Notes under the pieces: generated by a model
Seen by the model: only the letters and a program-made list of their open reading frames with translations
Told to the model about the DNA's origin: nothing
Database searches by the model: none
Source: a virus
IMG/VR virus record: IMGVR_UViG_3300012984_000014
Span: 52,462 to 116,461 of that record
DNA length: 64,000 bases
Direction: 5' to 3' (one strand)
Translations under genes and position numbers: made by a program
In this document: positions 9,916-18,219 of the stretch, in pieces
Position numbering within the stretch: the stretch's first letter is position 1
Layout: every line of letters begins with the position of its first letter

Positions 9916-11804
9916 TGGGGCTCATCAGCATTGAGGCCGAGGACTTCTGCAGCTATCAGACGCTGAAGCTCAAGCTTCGAAAACGTGGCCTCGTTTGGAT
10001 CGGCGGCGAGAACGAAGACACAGCGGCCGCCGCGTCGAACGGTTCCGGGAAGACCACGCTGTTCAAGGCTGTAAGTTGGGGAACGTACGGCAAGACCGTG
10101 GACGAGCGCGACGGCGATCAAGTGATCCGCTTCGGCCAGAAGTGCGCCAAAGTGACCTGTCGCTACACGGACGGTTACGTGTCTCTTCGCGAGCGTCGCA
10201 AGGGCAGCCCGAAGCTGTTTCTATGGAAGGGCGAGGAGGAGATCAAGGGCTCGAAGGAGGAGCTTCAGGCTCGCATCGACGCGCTGATGGGACAGGACTG
10301 GCAGACGTTCAGGAACGTCTCGCTGTATGGCCAGCGGGACAACAAGCGCTTCATCCACCCCGAGACGAGCGACAAGGAGCGCAAGGACGTCCTCCACCGC
10401 ATACTCCGGACGGGCATCTATTCGGTGGCGCACAAATGGGTCCAGGAGGAGGCGCTGAAGCTCAAGCGGGCCGCGGACGCGCTGCAGGTCGAAGTCGACA
10501 AGGCGATGGCGCGCCTGGAAGAGTACGACCTGGAAGACCTGGAGCGTCAGCGCGACGAATGGGAAGAGTCACGGAAGCGCCGCGTCAACGCGCAGAAGAC
10601 GACCGCGCGCGGCTTCGTCGATGCTGCCAAGGAAACGCTCAAGGAGGCAGGCGACCTCCCGGCGTTGGAGACTCGGCTGGCAGGATTGCTCGCCAAGCAG
10701 CCTGCTGTCAAAGCGTTGCAGGGCGAGCTGGAGGCGCTAGAGACGGCCGATGAGGAGATCGGCGACCGCCTCGCGGCCGCTCACACCAAGTCCGTAGCAG
10801 CGGCGGCGAGCCTCCAAGCCCTGGAGAAGCAGCGCGCCAAGCTCGAAACCGAGGACGGCACCTGCCCGCTCTGCTCGGGCGACATGACGGCGGGCTCCGC
10901 GGCGGAGCACGTGGCCGAGCTGGACGCACAGCTTGAAAAGGACCGGAAGGCCCTGAAGAAGCTTCAGGCCGCGGAGTCGATGATCGCGACCGAATCGAGG
11001 GCGCACGGCGACGCGATGACCACCAAGCGCGCCGCGCTGAAGCGCCTCCGCGCGGATTTGGAAGACCTCTCCGATGCCCAGGCGGCCGTCAACGACGCCA
11101 AGCGCGCGTCCGAGCGCGCTGCCGAACAGAAGGCCCAGGCGCGCGCCGCGCTCGACCTGGCAAAGGAGATCGCGGCCGAAGTCAATCCGCTCACGGAGCA
11201 GATGGAGCGCGCGCGGGAGCGCTCCAAGAAGGCGATCGAGGCGCGCGACGCGGCCAAGCTGTCGCTCGGAGTCACGGCGGAGGAGCGGGCGCACTACGAG
11301 TTCTGGACCAAGGGCTTCAGCCCCTCGGGCTGCCCGTCGTTCTCGCTTGACGCCGTGATGCCGTCGCTCACCGAGCGCACCAACTACTACCTCGAAACGC
11401 TCGCCGACGGGGACATCACGATGAACTTCAGCACCCAGCGCGAGCTGAAGAGCGCCAAGGGCGAATTCCGCGACGAGATTGGAATGGAATGGGAGATAGA
11501 GGGCGTTCCCGGACACGAGCCGAGCGGAGGCCAGTGGAAGAAGATGGAGATTGCCTGCAACTTCGCGCTCGTGGACCTCGTGGCGTCCCAAGAGGGCGCC
11601 CAATCAGACCTCCTCCTGCTGGACGAGGTGTTCGACGGCCTGGACCCGGAGGGCGTCGACCGCGTTGGGATCCTCCTGCAGAAGCTCCGTTCAGAGCGGA
11701 GCACGATCATGGTCGTCTCGCACGCGCAGAACATGCAGGAGTGGTTCGAGCGCGCGCTGATGGTGAAGAAGTTCGGCGGAATCAGCAGCTGCGACGTGGC
11801 GTGA
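9915..11804 (+). CDS. SbcC/Rad50-like ATPase (gp46-like)
   Basis: A 629-residue SMC-like ATPase. Walker A SNGSGKTT is at residues 41-48. Two long coiled-coil arms flank a zinc hook CPLC at residues 317-320. The ABC signature region is HEPSGGQWKK and Walker B is LLLLDEVFDGLD, followed by a D-loop-like segment and VVSHAQ. It powers the SbcD-like nuclease upstream. I prefer ATG 9915 over GTG 9912 because the ATG overlaps the upstream stop as TGATG. It is short for SbcC but normal for phage gp46 homologues. Confidence 0.92.
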   Translation: MGLISIEAEDFCSYQTLKLKLRKRGLVWIGGENEDTAAAASNGSGKTTLFKAVSWGTYGKTVDERDGDQVIRFGQKCAKVTCRYTDGYVSLRERRKGSPKLFLWKGEEEIKGSKEELQARIDALMGQDWQTFRNVSLYGQRDNKRFIHPETSDKERKDVLHRILRTGIYSVAHKWVQEEALKLKRAADALQVEVDKAMARLEEYDLEDLERQRDEWEESRKRRVNAQKTTARGFVDAAKETLKEAGDLPALETRLAGLLAKQPAVKALQGELEALETADEEIGDRLAAAHTKSVAAAASLQALEKQRAKLETEDGTCPLCSGDMTAGSAAEHVAELDAQLEKDRKALKKLQAAESMIATESRAHGDAMTTKRAALKRLRADLEDLSDAQAAVNDAKRASERAAEQKAQARAALDLAKEIAAEVNPLTEQMERARERSKKAIEARDAAKLSLGVTAEERAHYEFWTKGFSPSGCPSFSLDAVMPSLTERTNYYLETLADGDITMNFSTQRELKSAKGEFRDEIGMEWEIEGVPGHEPSGGQWKKMEIACNFALVDLVASQEGAQSDLLLLDEVFDGLDPEGVDRVGILLQKLRSERSTIMVVSHAQNMQEWFERALMVKKFGGISSCDVA

Positions 11805-11822
11805 TTCAGCGCCTATTGGTCC

Positions 11823-11845
11823 GGGCCGCCTACTTCGGGCGGTCC
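11823..11845 (+). other. RNA stem-loop upstream of a ribosome binding site
   Basis: GGGCCGCC and GGCGGTCC can pair over 8 bp (one G-U pair) around a 7-base loop. The structure sits between the SbcC-like stop and the AGGAG site at 11851-11855 of the next gene. It lacks a U-run, so it is more likely an mRNA processing or stability element than a terminator. Confidence 0.4.
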
Positions 11846-11860
11846 AACCAAGGAGACCAA

Positions 11861-12469
11861 ATGAGCATTCGTAGGAAGACCAAGACCAAGAAGAAGGCCG
11901 CGGAGAAGCCCAACAAGCTCGTGCGCGCGACGTTCGGCGACCTGTACATGTTCGGCTACCCGAAGCACCGGGCCGAGAAGCAGGTGCTGACCGTGTATGG
12001 GGCGATCGTGGGTGAGCACGCCTTCGTCTTCGCCAAGCACACCCGCTTCGGCAACACACCGTCGCTGGCCAAGATCCGACCGGCCAACCAGGTCTTCAAG
12101 ACGAAGGAGCAGTGCCTGCTCGCCCAAAAGCCGGTCAACGGTTGGGCGTGGGACAACAGCGATTCGGCCTTGGTCCCGGTCAAGCTCACGCTCAACTCGG
12201 ACAACACCTACACGGTCCACAACGTCGATGGGAATCGGCGCTACTGGAACCGAGGCTTCACGACCAAGCGCGCGGCCATCGCTCACGCGCTGAAGGACGC
12301 GAACGAGAACCTGGAGCGCGAGACCAAGGACTATGTCAAGATCCGCAACAAGGTGAAGGCGCTCAAGGCCGCGCTCCGCCGCGCGCCGAAGGAGCGCGCG
12401 CCGCGCAAGCCGAAGCGCAAGACGGTCGCAGACCAGATGGTGTCCTTCGGGCTCTTGCGTCGGAACTAG
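11861..12469 (+). CDS. hypothetical basic protein
   Basis: A 202-residue protein. The N-terminus is strongly basic (KTKTKKKAAEK) and the C-terminus is Arg/Lys/Pro-rich (APRKPKRKT). The middle reads as beta-rich with two Trp-containing segments (NGWAWDNSD and RRYWNRGF). The start is set by an AAGGAGACC site six bases before the ATG. The two basic ends suggest nucleic-acid contact, but no family is recognised. Confidence 0.65.
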   Translation: MSIRRKTKTKKKAAEKPNKLVRATFGDLYMFGYPKHRAEKQVLTVYGAIVGEHAFVFAKHTRFGNTPSLAKIRPANQVFKTKEQCLLAQKPVNGWAWDNSDSALVPVKLTLNSDNTYTVHNVDGNRRYWNRGFTTKRAAIAHALKDANENLERETKDYVKIRNKVKALKAALRRAPKERAPRKPKRKTVADQMVSFGLLRRN

Positions 12470-12471
12470 CG

Positions 12472-12834
12472 ATGAGCGTTGAAGTCTCCGACGGCCCGAT
12501 GGACTGCCCCAATTGCGGGGCAGACATGGTTGAAGACGCCAGAGAACGAACGATTCGCATCGTGTTCTCCGGGCCCGAGGAGGCCGACGAAATGGAAGTG
12601 GACGCGGGCGAGTCGGATCTGATCCGCTGGGTCTGCGAAGGGTGCGGATACAAAGAGACGACCGAGCAACGTGGAGAATCCAATGACGAAGAAGACGAAG
12701 AAGACGACGAAGGTGGAGAAGCCAGTCGGAGTGACGCTGTACTTCGAGGACAAGGCTCTGGTGGCGAAGTTGGTCAAGCGCGTCCCGGGGAAGAATTACA
12801 AGCGCGCACAAGACGCCATCGAAGAGGTTTTTGA
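12472..12834 (+). CDS. zinc-ribbon protein with acidic tail
   Basis: A 120-residue frame. Residues 14-17 (CPNC) and a later CEGC form a two-CxxC zinc ribbon, with a Glu/Asp-rich stretch between them. After the ribbon comes an acidic run (DEEDEEDDEGGE) that is encoded by the same DNA as the Lys-rich start of the next gene, read in another frame. The overlap with the next gene is 152 bases, unusually long for this genome. The last 50 residues may therefore be non-native, for example if the true stop was lost by a frameshift. No specific function is recognised. Confidence 0.55.
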   Translation: MSVEVSDGPMDCPNCGADMVEDARERTIRIVFSGPEEADEMEVDAGESDLIRWVCEGCGYKETTEQRGESNDEEDEEDDEGGEASRSDAVLRGQGSGGEVGQARPGEELQARTRRHRRGF

Positions 12835-13198
12835 GCGAAGGTTTGGGAAAGCGCGTGTTGCCCACGTACGCGGATCGACGAAGACGCAGGCGCCAGATGC
12901 CACGGCTGCGGATGCTGAAATCATTGCTTCAAATCTTTTCCATGTGGACGTTATCAGCCTTTCCTACAAGCGGCCAGAGGAGGTCTCTGTGCCGACAAAG
13001 AACGTCGGGCACAAGTCTGCAATCGAATCTCTGGGGAGAGATGTCGAAAGCCTCGACAGAGACATCAAGTCCAACACGGAAGACATTGCGCGTTACGAGA
13101 AGATCATTGACGAAAAACGGCAATTCTTGGACGTGTACAAACAATCTCGTCTGGAATTGTTGGAAGCAATCAAGACGCTGAAGGCTCTGAAGGCGTGA
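12683..13198 (+). CDS. hypothetical protein with C-terminal coiled coil
   Basis: A 171-residue protein. A Lys-rich N-terminus (TKKTKKTTKVEK) precedes a mixed domain. A heptad-like helix follows at residues about 110-165 (IESLGRDVESLDRDIKSN..), predicted to coil. ATG 12683 is preferred over the upstream GTG because of the GGAG site eight bases upstream. The gene ends GTGA-coupled to the RuvC-like gene. Function unknown. Confidence 0.6.
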   Translation: MTKKTKKTTKVEKPVGVTLYFEDKALVAKLVKRVPGKNYKRAQDAIEEVFERRFGKARVAHVRGSTKTQAPDATAADAEIIASNLFHVDVISLSYKRPEEVSVPTKNVGHKSAIESLGRDVESLDRDIKSNTEDIARYEKIIDEKRQFLDVYKQSRLELLEAIKTLKALKA

Positions 13199-14010
13199 AG
13201 GCCATCGGCTTCGACATCTCGCTGAACCACGGCGCCGCGTACGAGCTGACCAACGGAAAACCCACGTGGTTCAGCTACTACACGGTGGCCGCGGGTGTCG
13301 CGGCCAACAGCCCGTTTGGGCACCGACTCCCCGCGCCTCCGACCAAGAAGAAGGGAGGCGATGAAGTCGACCTTCAACCATATCGTGTCCAGCGCCTGGC
13401 GTGGATCGAGAGTTGGATTGACAAGACGGTGCTCGTGGCGCGACGTCCAGACTTCGTGGGGATCGAGGACTACGCGCTGCGAGCGGAGCAGGGGGCGCAT
13501 CAACTGGGCGAGGTCGGCGGGATCGCCCGAATCCTGTTCTGGTTTCGGGGAGTCTACTTCCGAAAGCATGACCCAATCAGCGTGAAGCTGTTCGTGGCGC
13601 ACGACGGAACCGCCCAGAAAGACCTGATCGAGGAGTGTGCCCGGAAGCGCTGGGGGATCGATCACAGCGACGTCAACGCCGAGCCTCCGCCCGGGAAGAA
13701 GCAGAACAGGACCACATCCGAGGACTTGGCGGACGCCTTCGGAATTGCCAAACTCGTGGACGTGGAACACCGGATCCGCTCCGGCAAACTCCGCCTTCAG
13801 GATCTGGAGCACGACAAGGAGCGGCAGGTGTTCAATCGGGTGACGAAGACCTACCCGGTGAGCCTCATCGGGCGTGAGTGGATTCGGAATCCGGCGGGCT
13901 CGTACGGATCGCCCGACGCGGTGAAGATTCGGCTCCAGGCAGAGATCGCTCGCACTAGCAAACGCAACCCTAAACTAGCGGCCTACCTCGACAGAATTCT
14001 GAAGGGATAA
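13195..14010 (+). CDS. RuvC-like RNase H-fold Holliday junction resolvase
   Basis: A 271-residue protein with the RuvC/RNase H-fold layout: a first strand GFDISLNHGA with the catalytic Asp at residue 6, a second strand VGIEDYALRAEQG with a Glu, and a late helix TTSEDLADAFGIA with the acidic pair. Between these lie a basic KKKGG insertion and a GGIARILFW helix. It probably resolves four-way junctions made by the phage recombination machinery next to it. The GTG start is 4 bases inside the previous stop. Family assignment is by motif order; a more remote RNase H-like nuclease is the alternative. Confidence 0.7.
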   Translation: MKAIGFDISLNHGAAYELTNGKPTWFSYYTVAAGVAANSPFGHRLPAPPTKKKGGDEVDLQPYRVQRLAWIESWIDKTVLVARRPDFVGIEDYALRAEQGAHQLGEVGGIARILFWFRGVYFRKHDPISVKLFVAHDGTAQKDLIEECARKRWGIDHSDVNAEPPPGKKQNRTTSEDLADAFGIAKLVDVEHRIRSGKLRLQDLEHDKERQVFNRVTKTYPVSLIGREWIRNPAGSYGSPDAVKIRLQAEIARTSKRNPKLAAYLDRILKG

Positions 14011-14013
14011 GCC

Positions 14014-14304
14014 ATGCCGAGCCAGTGGGGCAAAGACAAGAAATGCCCATCTTGTGGAGTTAGCTACAAGAAGTTCAGAACTGGTCTGCGTTTCTCTGAT
14101 ATTGTCCAATGGTTTTGGATAAATGACACTGATAGTTCGCTTTGGCGCTACAAGCGCCGTCGGACCATTCTCGGTGCCTGGCACGGTGCCAAGAAGGAAG
14201 GCTGGGAGCTCCACAAGCAAGAGTGCTACCTGCAGCGGCTCCACGACGACGCGCGCGAGCCCGAGCAACCCAACTTTGCTACCATCGAAGGCGTACCATT
14301 TTGA
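14014..14304 (+). CDS. small zinc-finger-like protein
   Basis: A 96-residue basic protein with CPSC near the N-terminus and a single HKQEC near residue 70, enough for a CCHC-like site. The middle is aromatic and basic (QWFWINDTDSSLWRYKRRR). It is TTGA-coupled to the exonuclease gene. An AAGGG site lies upstream. Function unknown; DNA-binding accessory is a guess from composition and neighbours. Confidence 0.5.
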   Translation: MPSQWGKDKKCPSCGVSYKKFRTGLRFSDIVQWFWINDTDSSLWRYKRRRTILGAWHGAKKEGWELHKQECYLQRLHDDAREPEQPNFATIEGVPF

Positions 14305-15194
14305 AAGCTGACAACCTCATAATCGACGGGCGACACCTCCTGTTTCGTTGCTCCGATGCCTTCCGTGAGCTAGTGGCCGATGGCGTCGGGACGGGTGGCG
14401 TGTACGGCTTCTTGGCAGCGGCGATGCGCGTCCACTCGCGCTACGGCGGCAAGACCAGGGTGGCGTGGGAAGGCAAGGGCAACTTCCGCCTCAAGTTGTA
14501 CCCCCACTACAAGAAGAAGGACGAGGTGGACCCCGAGCGCGAGCGGATCCGGTCCGAGATGACACGCCAGCAGAAGGTACTGGAGAAGCTCCTGCAAGCA
14601 CTCGGAGTCGACCAGCACTGGGGCGTCGGATGCGAGGCTGACGACGTCATCGGACGGCTCGCGCATACCGCGTCCGGGACAGTCGTGATCTACACCGGTG
14701 ACTCCGACCTCCGACAACTCATCGACCCCGAGGGGCGCGTCACGGTCGTCTCGCCGGGCTTCAAGACCGACACGGCCTATGCCTGGGAGGACGTGATCAA
14801 GCGGCACGGCGTTCCGCCGAACCTCCTGGCGCAGCTCAAGGCCATCGCCGGTGACACGTCGGACGCCATCCCGGGCGCCCCTGGAGTTGGTGACAAGACG
14901 GCCGCAAAGCTCCTCAACCACTACGGATCGCTGGCGGCCGTGCTCCAAGCGGCGGAGGCCGAAGACGCGCTATGGCCCGAGACTCCGCGCCGCTGCAAGA
15001 TCATCAAGGCTGCTGCCAACGACATCCGTCTGTACTACCAGTTGACCAGGGTGCGACGGACAATGCCTTGCCGCAAGCTGGTGGGCGCGCGCAGCCAGAA
15101 GGCCGTGCTGGAGCAGTTCAAGGAGCTCAAATTCAGGTCGCTCAGCTACCCGGCGGAGTTGTCCGCGCTGCTGGCCATGGGAGGGCCAAAGTGA
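14301..15194 (+). CDS. 5'-3' exonuclease / flap endonuclease
   Basis: A 297-residue FEN-family nuclease like the N-terminal domain of DNA polymerase I. Acidic metal-binding motifs are visible: LIIDGRHLLFR, CEADDVIGRLA and IYTGDSDLRQL. The helix-hairpin-helix segment GDTSDAIPGAPGVGDKTAAKLL is classic for this family. It would remove RNA primers and flaps, a needed partner for a DnaE-type replicase without PolA. The TTG start overlaps the previous stop (TTGA). Confidence 0.92.
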   Translation: MKADNLIIDGRHLLFRCSDAFRELVADGVGTGGVYGFLAAAMRVHSRYGGKTRVAWEGKGNFRLKLYPHYKKKDEVDPERERIRSEMTRQQKVLEKLLQALGVDQHWGVGCEADDVIGRLAHTASGTVVIYTGDSDLRQLIDPEGRVTVVSPGFKTDTAYAWEDVIKRHGVPPNLLAQLKAIAGDTSDAIPGAPGVGDKTAAKLLNHYGSLAAVLQAAEAEDALWPETPRRCKIIKAAANDIRLYYQLTRVRRTMPCRKLVGARSQKAVLEQFKELKFRSLSYPAELSALLAMGGPK

Positions 15195-15481
15195 GTGATG
15201 CGACTCACATAGCCGGCCTGGGGCTTGTGATTGGCGGTCGATTTGCTAGGCAGCGATGCGCGTGGTGCGGCGAGATTCTTGTGGATGAGGATGCGGAGTT
15301 GATGGCCACTACGGATCCGACTCCGCGCGACCCGTGTTGGCCGATCAATTCGCTCATTCGGGTCACAAAAGGAAAGGGCGTTACGGGCTACGAACAGTTG
15401 GGGCATGCGGATTCGCTTCCTGTGGATTGTTGCGCTTATTCTGGAACGCGAACCCCTCCAAAACTGGAACTTGTGAAATGA
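15191..15481 (+). CDS. small cysteine-rich hypothetical protein
   Basis: A 96-residue protein starting at GTG 15191, coupled to the exonuclease stop (GTGA). CAWC near residue 23 and DCCAY near residue 79 could bind zinc. The rest shows no known motif. The downstream gene begins ATGA-coupled at its end. Confidence 0.55.
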   Translation: MSDATHIAGLGLVIGGRFARQRCAWCGEILVDEDAELMATTDPTPRDPCWPINSLIRVTKGKGVTGYEQLGHADSLPVDCCAYSGTRTPPKLELVK

Positions 15482-16071
15482 CCATTGCAGGCAGAAACTC
15501 ACTTCCCGGCGAAACGCCTGGCGACAAGATCATCAGAATCGTGAAGAGCTATGACGGCTGTTCGCTGAAGCATGAGGCCGACCGACTCGGGAAGCTCGTG
15601 GCGCGCGGCGTTGATTCGCCTTCGGACGTCGTTGGAATCCGAACCAACTGCGGAATGTTCGCGCTGGGAATCTGGGCGGAGGCCGGCGTGGACAGTCCGA
15701 TCCTGGACAGGAAGTACGTCAACGGCGCGGCCATCTCCTGGTGCGTTCAGATCGGCATCGACCGCGGCGCGCTCGTGAAGTACACCGACGGCGGTCTCAA
15801 GCCTCGGCGCGGCGCGCTTCTTCACTACAAGGCGCCGGGCGAGAACGATGACCACGTGGAATTCTTGCTGTCAGACATCGATGAGCACTGGAACGCTGTT
15901 CACGGCGGCGGCGGTCGAGCCGACAACGCCATCACAGTCTCGAAGGCTCCTGGCGTCGTGCTTTGGAACAATGGCAGGAAGCTGTTCCAATTCTGGAACC
16001 CCGACAAGTTGGGCATCGAGGTGGTGGGCGTCGGTAGCGACATCAACGATGCCTATCCGGACGACACTTGA
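15478..16071 (+). CDS. putative NlpC/P60- or CHAP-like hydrolase
   Basis: A 197-residue protein with a plausible papain-like dyad. The nucleophile would be the Cys in RTNCGMFALG at about residue 60, set before a helix, with the His in NDDHVEFLL at about residue 124. A glycine-rich turn (HGGGGRADNA) follows, as in phage cell-wall peptidases. It may cut peptide bonds in peptidoglycan. Its place inside the replication cluster is unusual for an endolysin, so another cysteine-hydrolase role is possible. No signal peptide is seen. Confidence 0.5.
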   Translation: MTIAGRNSLPGETPGDKIIRIVKSYDGCSLKHEADRLGKLVARGVDSPSDVVGIRTNCGMFALGIWAEAGVDSPILDRKYVNGAAISWCVQIGIDRGALVKYTDGGLKPRRGALLHYKAPGENDDHVEFLLSDIDEHWNAVHGGGGRADNAITVSKAPGVVLWNNGRKLFQFWNPDKLGIEVVGVGSDINDAYPDDT

Positions 16072-16664
16072 TCCGTTTGAAGTTGCTCGACAAGCTCGAA
16101 GAGCAGTGGAAAGGATGCCAAGCTTGCGGCCTCCATCGAGGCCGCGGGCGAATCGTTCACTGGCGAGGTAGTCCGAGCGCGCCGTTGTTCGTCATCGGCG
16201 AGGCACCAAGCGGTGACGACGATGCTGAAGGCCTGCCGTTCGTTGGCAGGTCTGGGCATATGGTCGACCTGATCCTAAAACAGGCAGGGCTTGGCAACGA
16301 TCACGTCTTCATGACTCATTCGGTCGGATGCCACCCGCCAGGCGGTCGGGCGCCGGACCAAGAAGAGATCCAGGCATGCTCGAACCGTCTTCAGATTCTT
16401 CTGCGGATAGTTCGGCCGCGAGCCGTCCTGCTGTTTGGATTCGTCGGTGCAAAGCTTGCGGGAATCCAATCTGTGGCAGCGAGCCGGGGCCAACAGTCCA
16501 GCCTGGATATGCCATGTTACGATGGGCGTATGCGCTCTTGGCCCGCGATCGTCACGTGGTCTCCAGGATTCCTAATCCGGTCCGGCGGCCAAGGCTCTCC
16601 TAGGTTTCAAGAGTCGTTGTCTGACGTTGTGACGGCGTGGAAGTTAGCAAATTCAGTCGAATGA
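16068..16664 (+). CDS. family-4 (iron-sulfur) uracil-DNA glycosylase-like protein
   Basis: A 198-residue protein of the UDG superfamily. C17 and C20 (CQAC), C88 and C104 are placed like the four 4Fe-4S ligands of family-4 enzymes. Motif A is GEAPSGDDDAEGLPFVG at residues 44-60, close to the family's GEAPG..ED..G.PFVG. The usual second motif (HP(S/A)...LLR) reads TWSPGFLIR here, so the expected His is Ser. It should excise uracil or a related base from DNA, but the His change could alter activity. The TTG start overlaps the previous stop. Confidence 0.8.
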   Translation: MIRLKLLDKLEEQWKGCQACGLHRGRGRIVHWRGSPSAPLFVIGEAPSGDDDAEGLPFVGRSGHMVDLILKQAGLGNDHVFMTHSVGCHPPGGRAPDQEEIQACSNRLQILLRIVRPRAVLLFGFVGAKLAGIQSVAASRGQQSSLDMPCYDGRMRSWPAIVTWSPGFLIRSGGQGSPRFQESLSDVVTAWKLANSVE

Positions 16665-17131
16665 CTGGCGTTTACCAGATACGTTGCAAGGCCAACGGGC
16701 GCCGTTACGTCGGAAGCTCTCTGGATATCAAGCGCCGTTGGAAGGAGCACAGAAGCGACCTGAGGAAAAGAAGGCATTGCAACGCGCGCCTCCAAAACGC
16801 TTGGAACAAATACGGCGAAAGAGCTTTTGAGTTCAAGCTCATCCAACTTACGAGCGTGGCGGAGTTGATTCCCGCTGAGAAGCTCTGGTTTTGGCTGCTC
16901 CAACCAGAGATGAACATCCAGACGGACATTGGGCGCCCGCCGATGCTTGGGAAGACGCACACGGAAGAGACACGGGCCAAGCTCAGAGCCTGGGCCCACT
17001 CTCCGGAGGGACGCTTGGCGTGTTCTGGCGGAAAGGGCGTGGCCCAAAGCCTAGAACACAAACGGAATATGGGGCGCGCGTTGAAAAAGGCTTGGGAGCG
17101 GCGGAGAAGGAATTCAGCTGCGTTGGCCTAG
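16661..17131 (+). CDS. GIY-YIG homing endonuclease
   Basis: A 156-residue GIY-YIG nuclease starting at ATG 16661, which overlaps the UDG stop (ATGA). GVYQIRC...GRRYVGSS gives the two family strands, and the Arg/His helix (RRWKEHRSDL) and later Asn/Glu residues follow. The C-terminal half carries NUMOD3-type DNA-binding segments (GKTHTEETRAKLR and SLEHKRNMGRAL). It is a free-standing mobile endonuclease. A second copy lies at 18.2 kb. Confidence 0.88.
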   Translation: MTGVYQIRCKANGRRYVGSSLDIKRRWKEHRSDLRKRRHCNARLQNAWNKYGERAFEFKLIQLTSVAELIPAEKLWFWLLQPEMNIQTDIGRPPMLGKTHTEETRAKLRAWAHSPEGRLACSGGKGVAQSLEHKRNMGRALKKAWERRRRNSAALA

Positions 17132-17155
17132 AACGGTTATTATCGTTCCCAACGC

Positions 17156-17737
17156 ATGATCCTCTCTGACAAACACCTGAAACGCGCACTAGCCAAAGGC
17201 GACCTGGTAGTTGAACCGCTGAAAAGCGCGGCCATTCAACCGGCGTCAATCGACCTGACGTTGGGCGATGAGTTCATGCATTGGCCCAGAGAGAGGACGT
17301 TCCGCGGCGCCATCGACATGGCGGACGCGGCGTTGAAATCGCCTCCGATGGAGCGCGTCATCGTCGGGAACGGAGCTCCGTTCGAGCTGTTCCCGGGCGC
17401 GTTCGCGCTTGCGACGACTGAAGAGAAGATCGGATTGGATCCGGGCCTCTGCGCGCGCGTCGAAGGCCGGAGCTCAATTGGCCGCTTTGGGTTGATGGTC
17501 CACGCGACCGCGGGTTTCATTGATCCGGGGTTCGCAGGCAAGATCACGCTCGAAATGTACAACTTGAGTCCGCATGTGATCCGTCTTTACCCGGGCCAAT
17601 CCATCTGCCAGATTGCGGTGTCCGCCATGAGCAGCCCTGCCGAGCGACCGTATGGCGCAGCGCGCGGTTCTAAGTATCAGGGCCAAGATGGCGTTGCGGC
17701 CAGCCGATGGAAGGGGATTGGTGATGGGAATCCTTGA
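17156..17737 (+). CDS. dcd: dCTP deaminase
   Basis: A 193-residue trimeric dUTPase-fold enzyme of the Dcd type. The signature runs VEGRSSIGRFGLMVH, then TAGFIDPGF, then ITLEMYN, matching the substrate-binding Ser/Arg and the catalytic Glu of dCTP deaminase. IYxxxSICQI-type sequence near the end (YPGQSICQI) also matches. It converts dCTP to dUTP (some homologues go on to dUMP) to support dTTP synthesis. A 5-bp inverted repeat (GAACG/CGTTC) lies in the 24-base gap before it. No clear ribosome binding site is seen. Confidence 0.9.
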   Translation: MILSDKHLKRALAKGDLVVEPLKSAAIQPASIDLTLGDEFMHWPRERTFRGAIDMADAALKSPPMERVIVGNGAPFELFPGAFALATTEEKIGLDPGLCARVEGRSSIGRFGLMVHATAGFIDPGFAGKITLEMYNLSPHVIRLYPGQSICQIAVSAMSSPAERPYGAARGSKYQGQDGVAASRWKGIGDGNP

Positions 17738-17924
17738 CGCCTTCATGATCAAGGGTGACAAGAAGCCGTACTGCACTGCGGCCCAGCTTGGGCTCTTTAA
17801 GAAGTCGCGCGCGGGCGGGTTGACCAGCTTCTTCCGGACCGCGAATTGTTGCATTTGTGGCACTGAGGTTCCGAAGTCAAAGACGTTCTGCAGCATGGAA
17901 TGCTGGGAAAAGAGAGCAAAGTAA
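17724..17924 (+). CDS. small four-cysteine zinc-finger protein
   Basis: A 66-residue protein overlapping the end of dcd by 14 bases. CCIC and later CSMEC supply a four-Cys zinc site, like the small FCS/MYND-type knuckles. An AAGGGG site is well placed before ATG 17724. The chain is basic. Function unknown. Confidence 0.6.
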   Translation: MGILDAFMIKGDKKPYCTAAQLGLFKKSRAGGLTSFFRTANCCICGTEVPKSKTFCSMECWEKRAK

Positions 17925-17926
17925 AG

Positions 17927-18172
17927 ATGGCATCAGCAAAGAAACGCCCCAAGGGTCAATGGATCGATGACCTCCACGGCGCCGTGGGCGACTTCATCAG
18001 GATCGAGACGGCCGTGGGTGTGAACAGAGGCGGGAAGCTCTCCGGAATTCGTACCCGTACCATCGAGTTCAACGGAGAAAAGCAGGACATTCCGACCGAG
18101 TTGGAGTTGAACGGCGACCCAACGGACACTGTTAATATCTCCAGCTTGGTAAAAATTTCCATAGGAACTTGA
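17927..18172 (+). CDS. hypothetical protein
   Basis: An 81-residue protein starting two bases after the previous stop. It has a basic N-terminus (KKRPKG) and a beta-rich middle with several Thr/Ile/Val alternations, and could be a small OB- or SH3-like barrel. Nothing diagnostic is seen. It is followed directly by the promoter module at 18.18 kb. Confidence 0.55.
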   Translation: MASAKKRPKGQWIDDLHGAVGDFIRIETAVGVNRGGKLSGIRTRTIEFNGEKQDIPTELELNGDPTDTVNISSLVKISIGT

Positions 18173-18209
18173 AAAAGTTCTCGACTCTGTAACTGATTCA
18201 GGCTATGGT
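18171..18209 (+). promoter_or_regulatory. phage promoter module P1
   Basis: An A-tract and GTTCTCGAC (CTCGAC at 18180-18185), an 18-base spacer, then TATGGT at 18204-18209. The block matches eleven other modules in this window. The spacer here diverges (TCTGTAACTG in place of TGTGGAAGCA). The predicted start of transcription is about 18216, four bases before the preferred ATG (18220) of the homing endonuclease. Confidence 0.7.
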
Positions 18210-18219
18210 TGAGGCTTCT

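Noticed and set aside
18205-18207. ATG 18205 as start of the second homing endonuclease
   Set aside because: It lies within the -10 hexamer of P1, so an mRNA from this promoter could not contain it. ATG 18220 is in frame and follows the predicted start.
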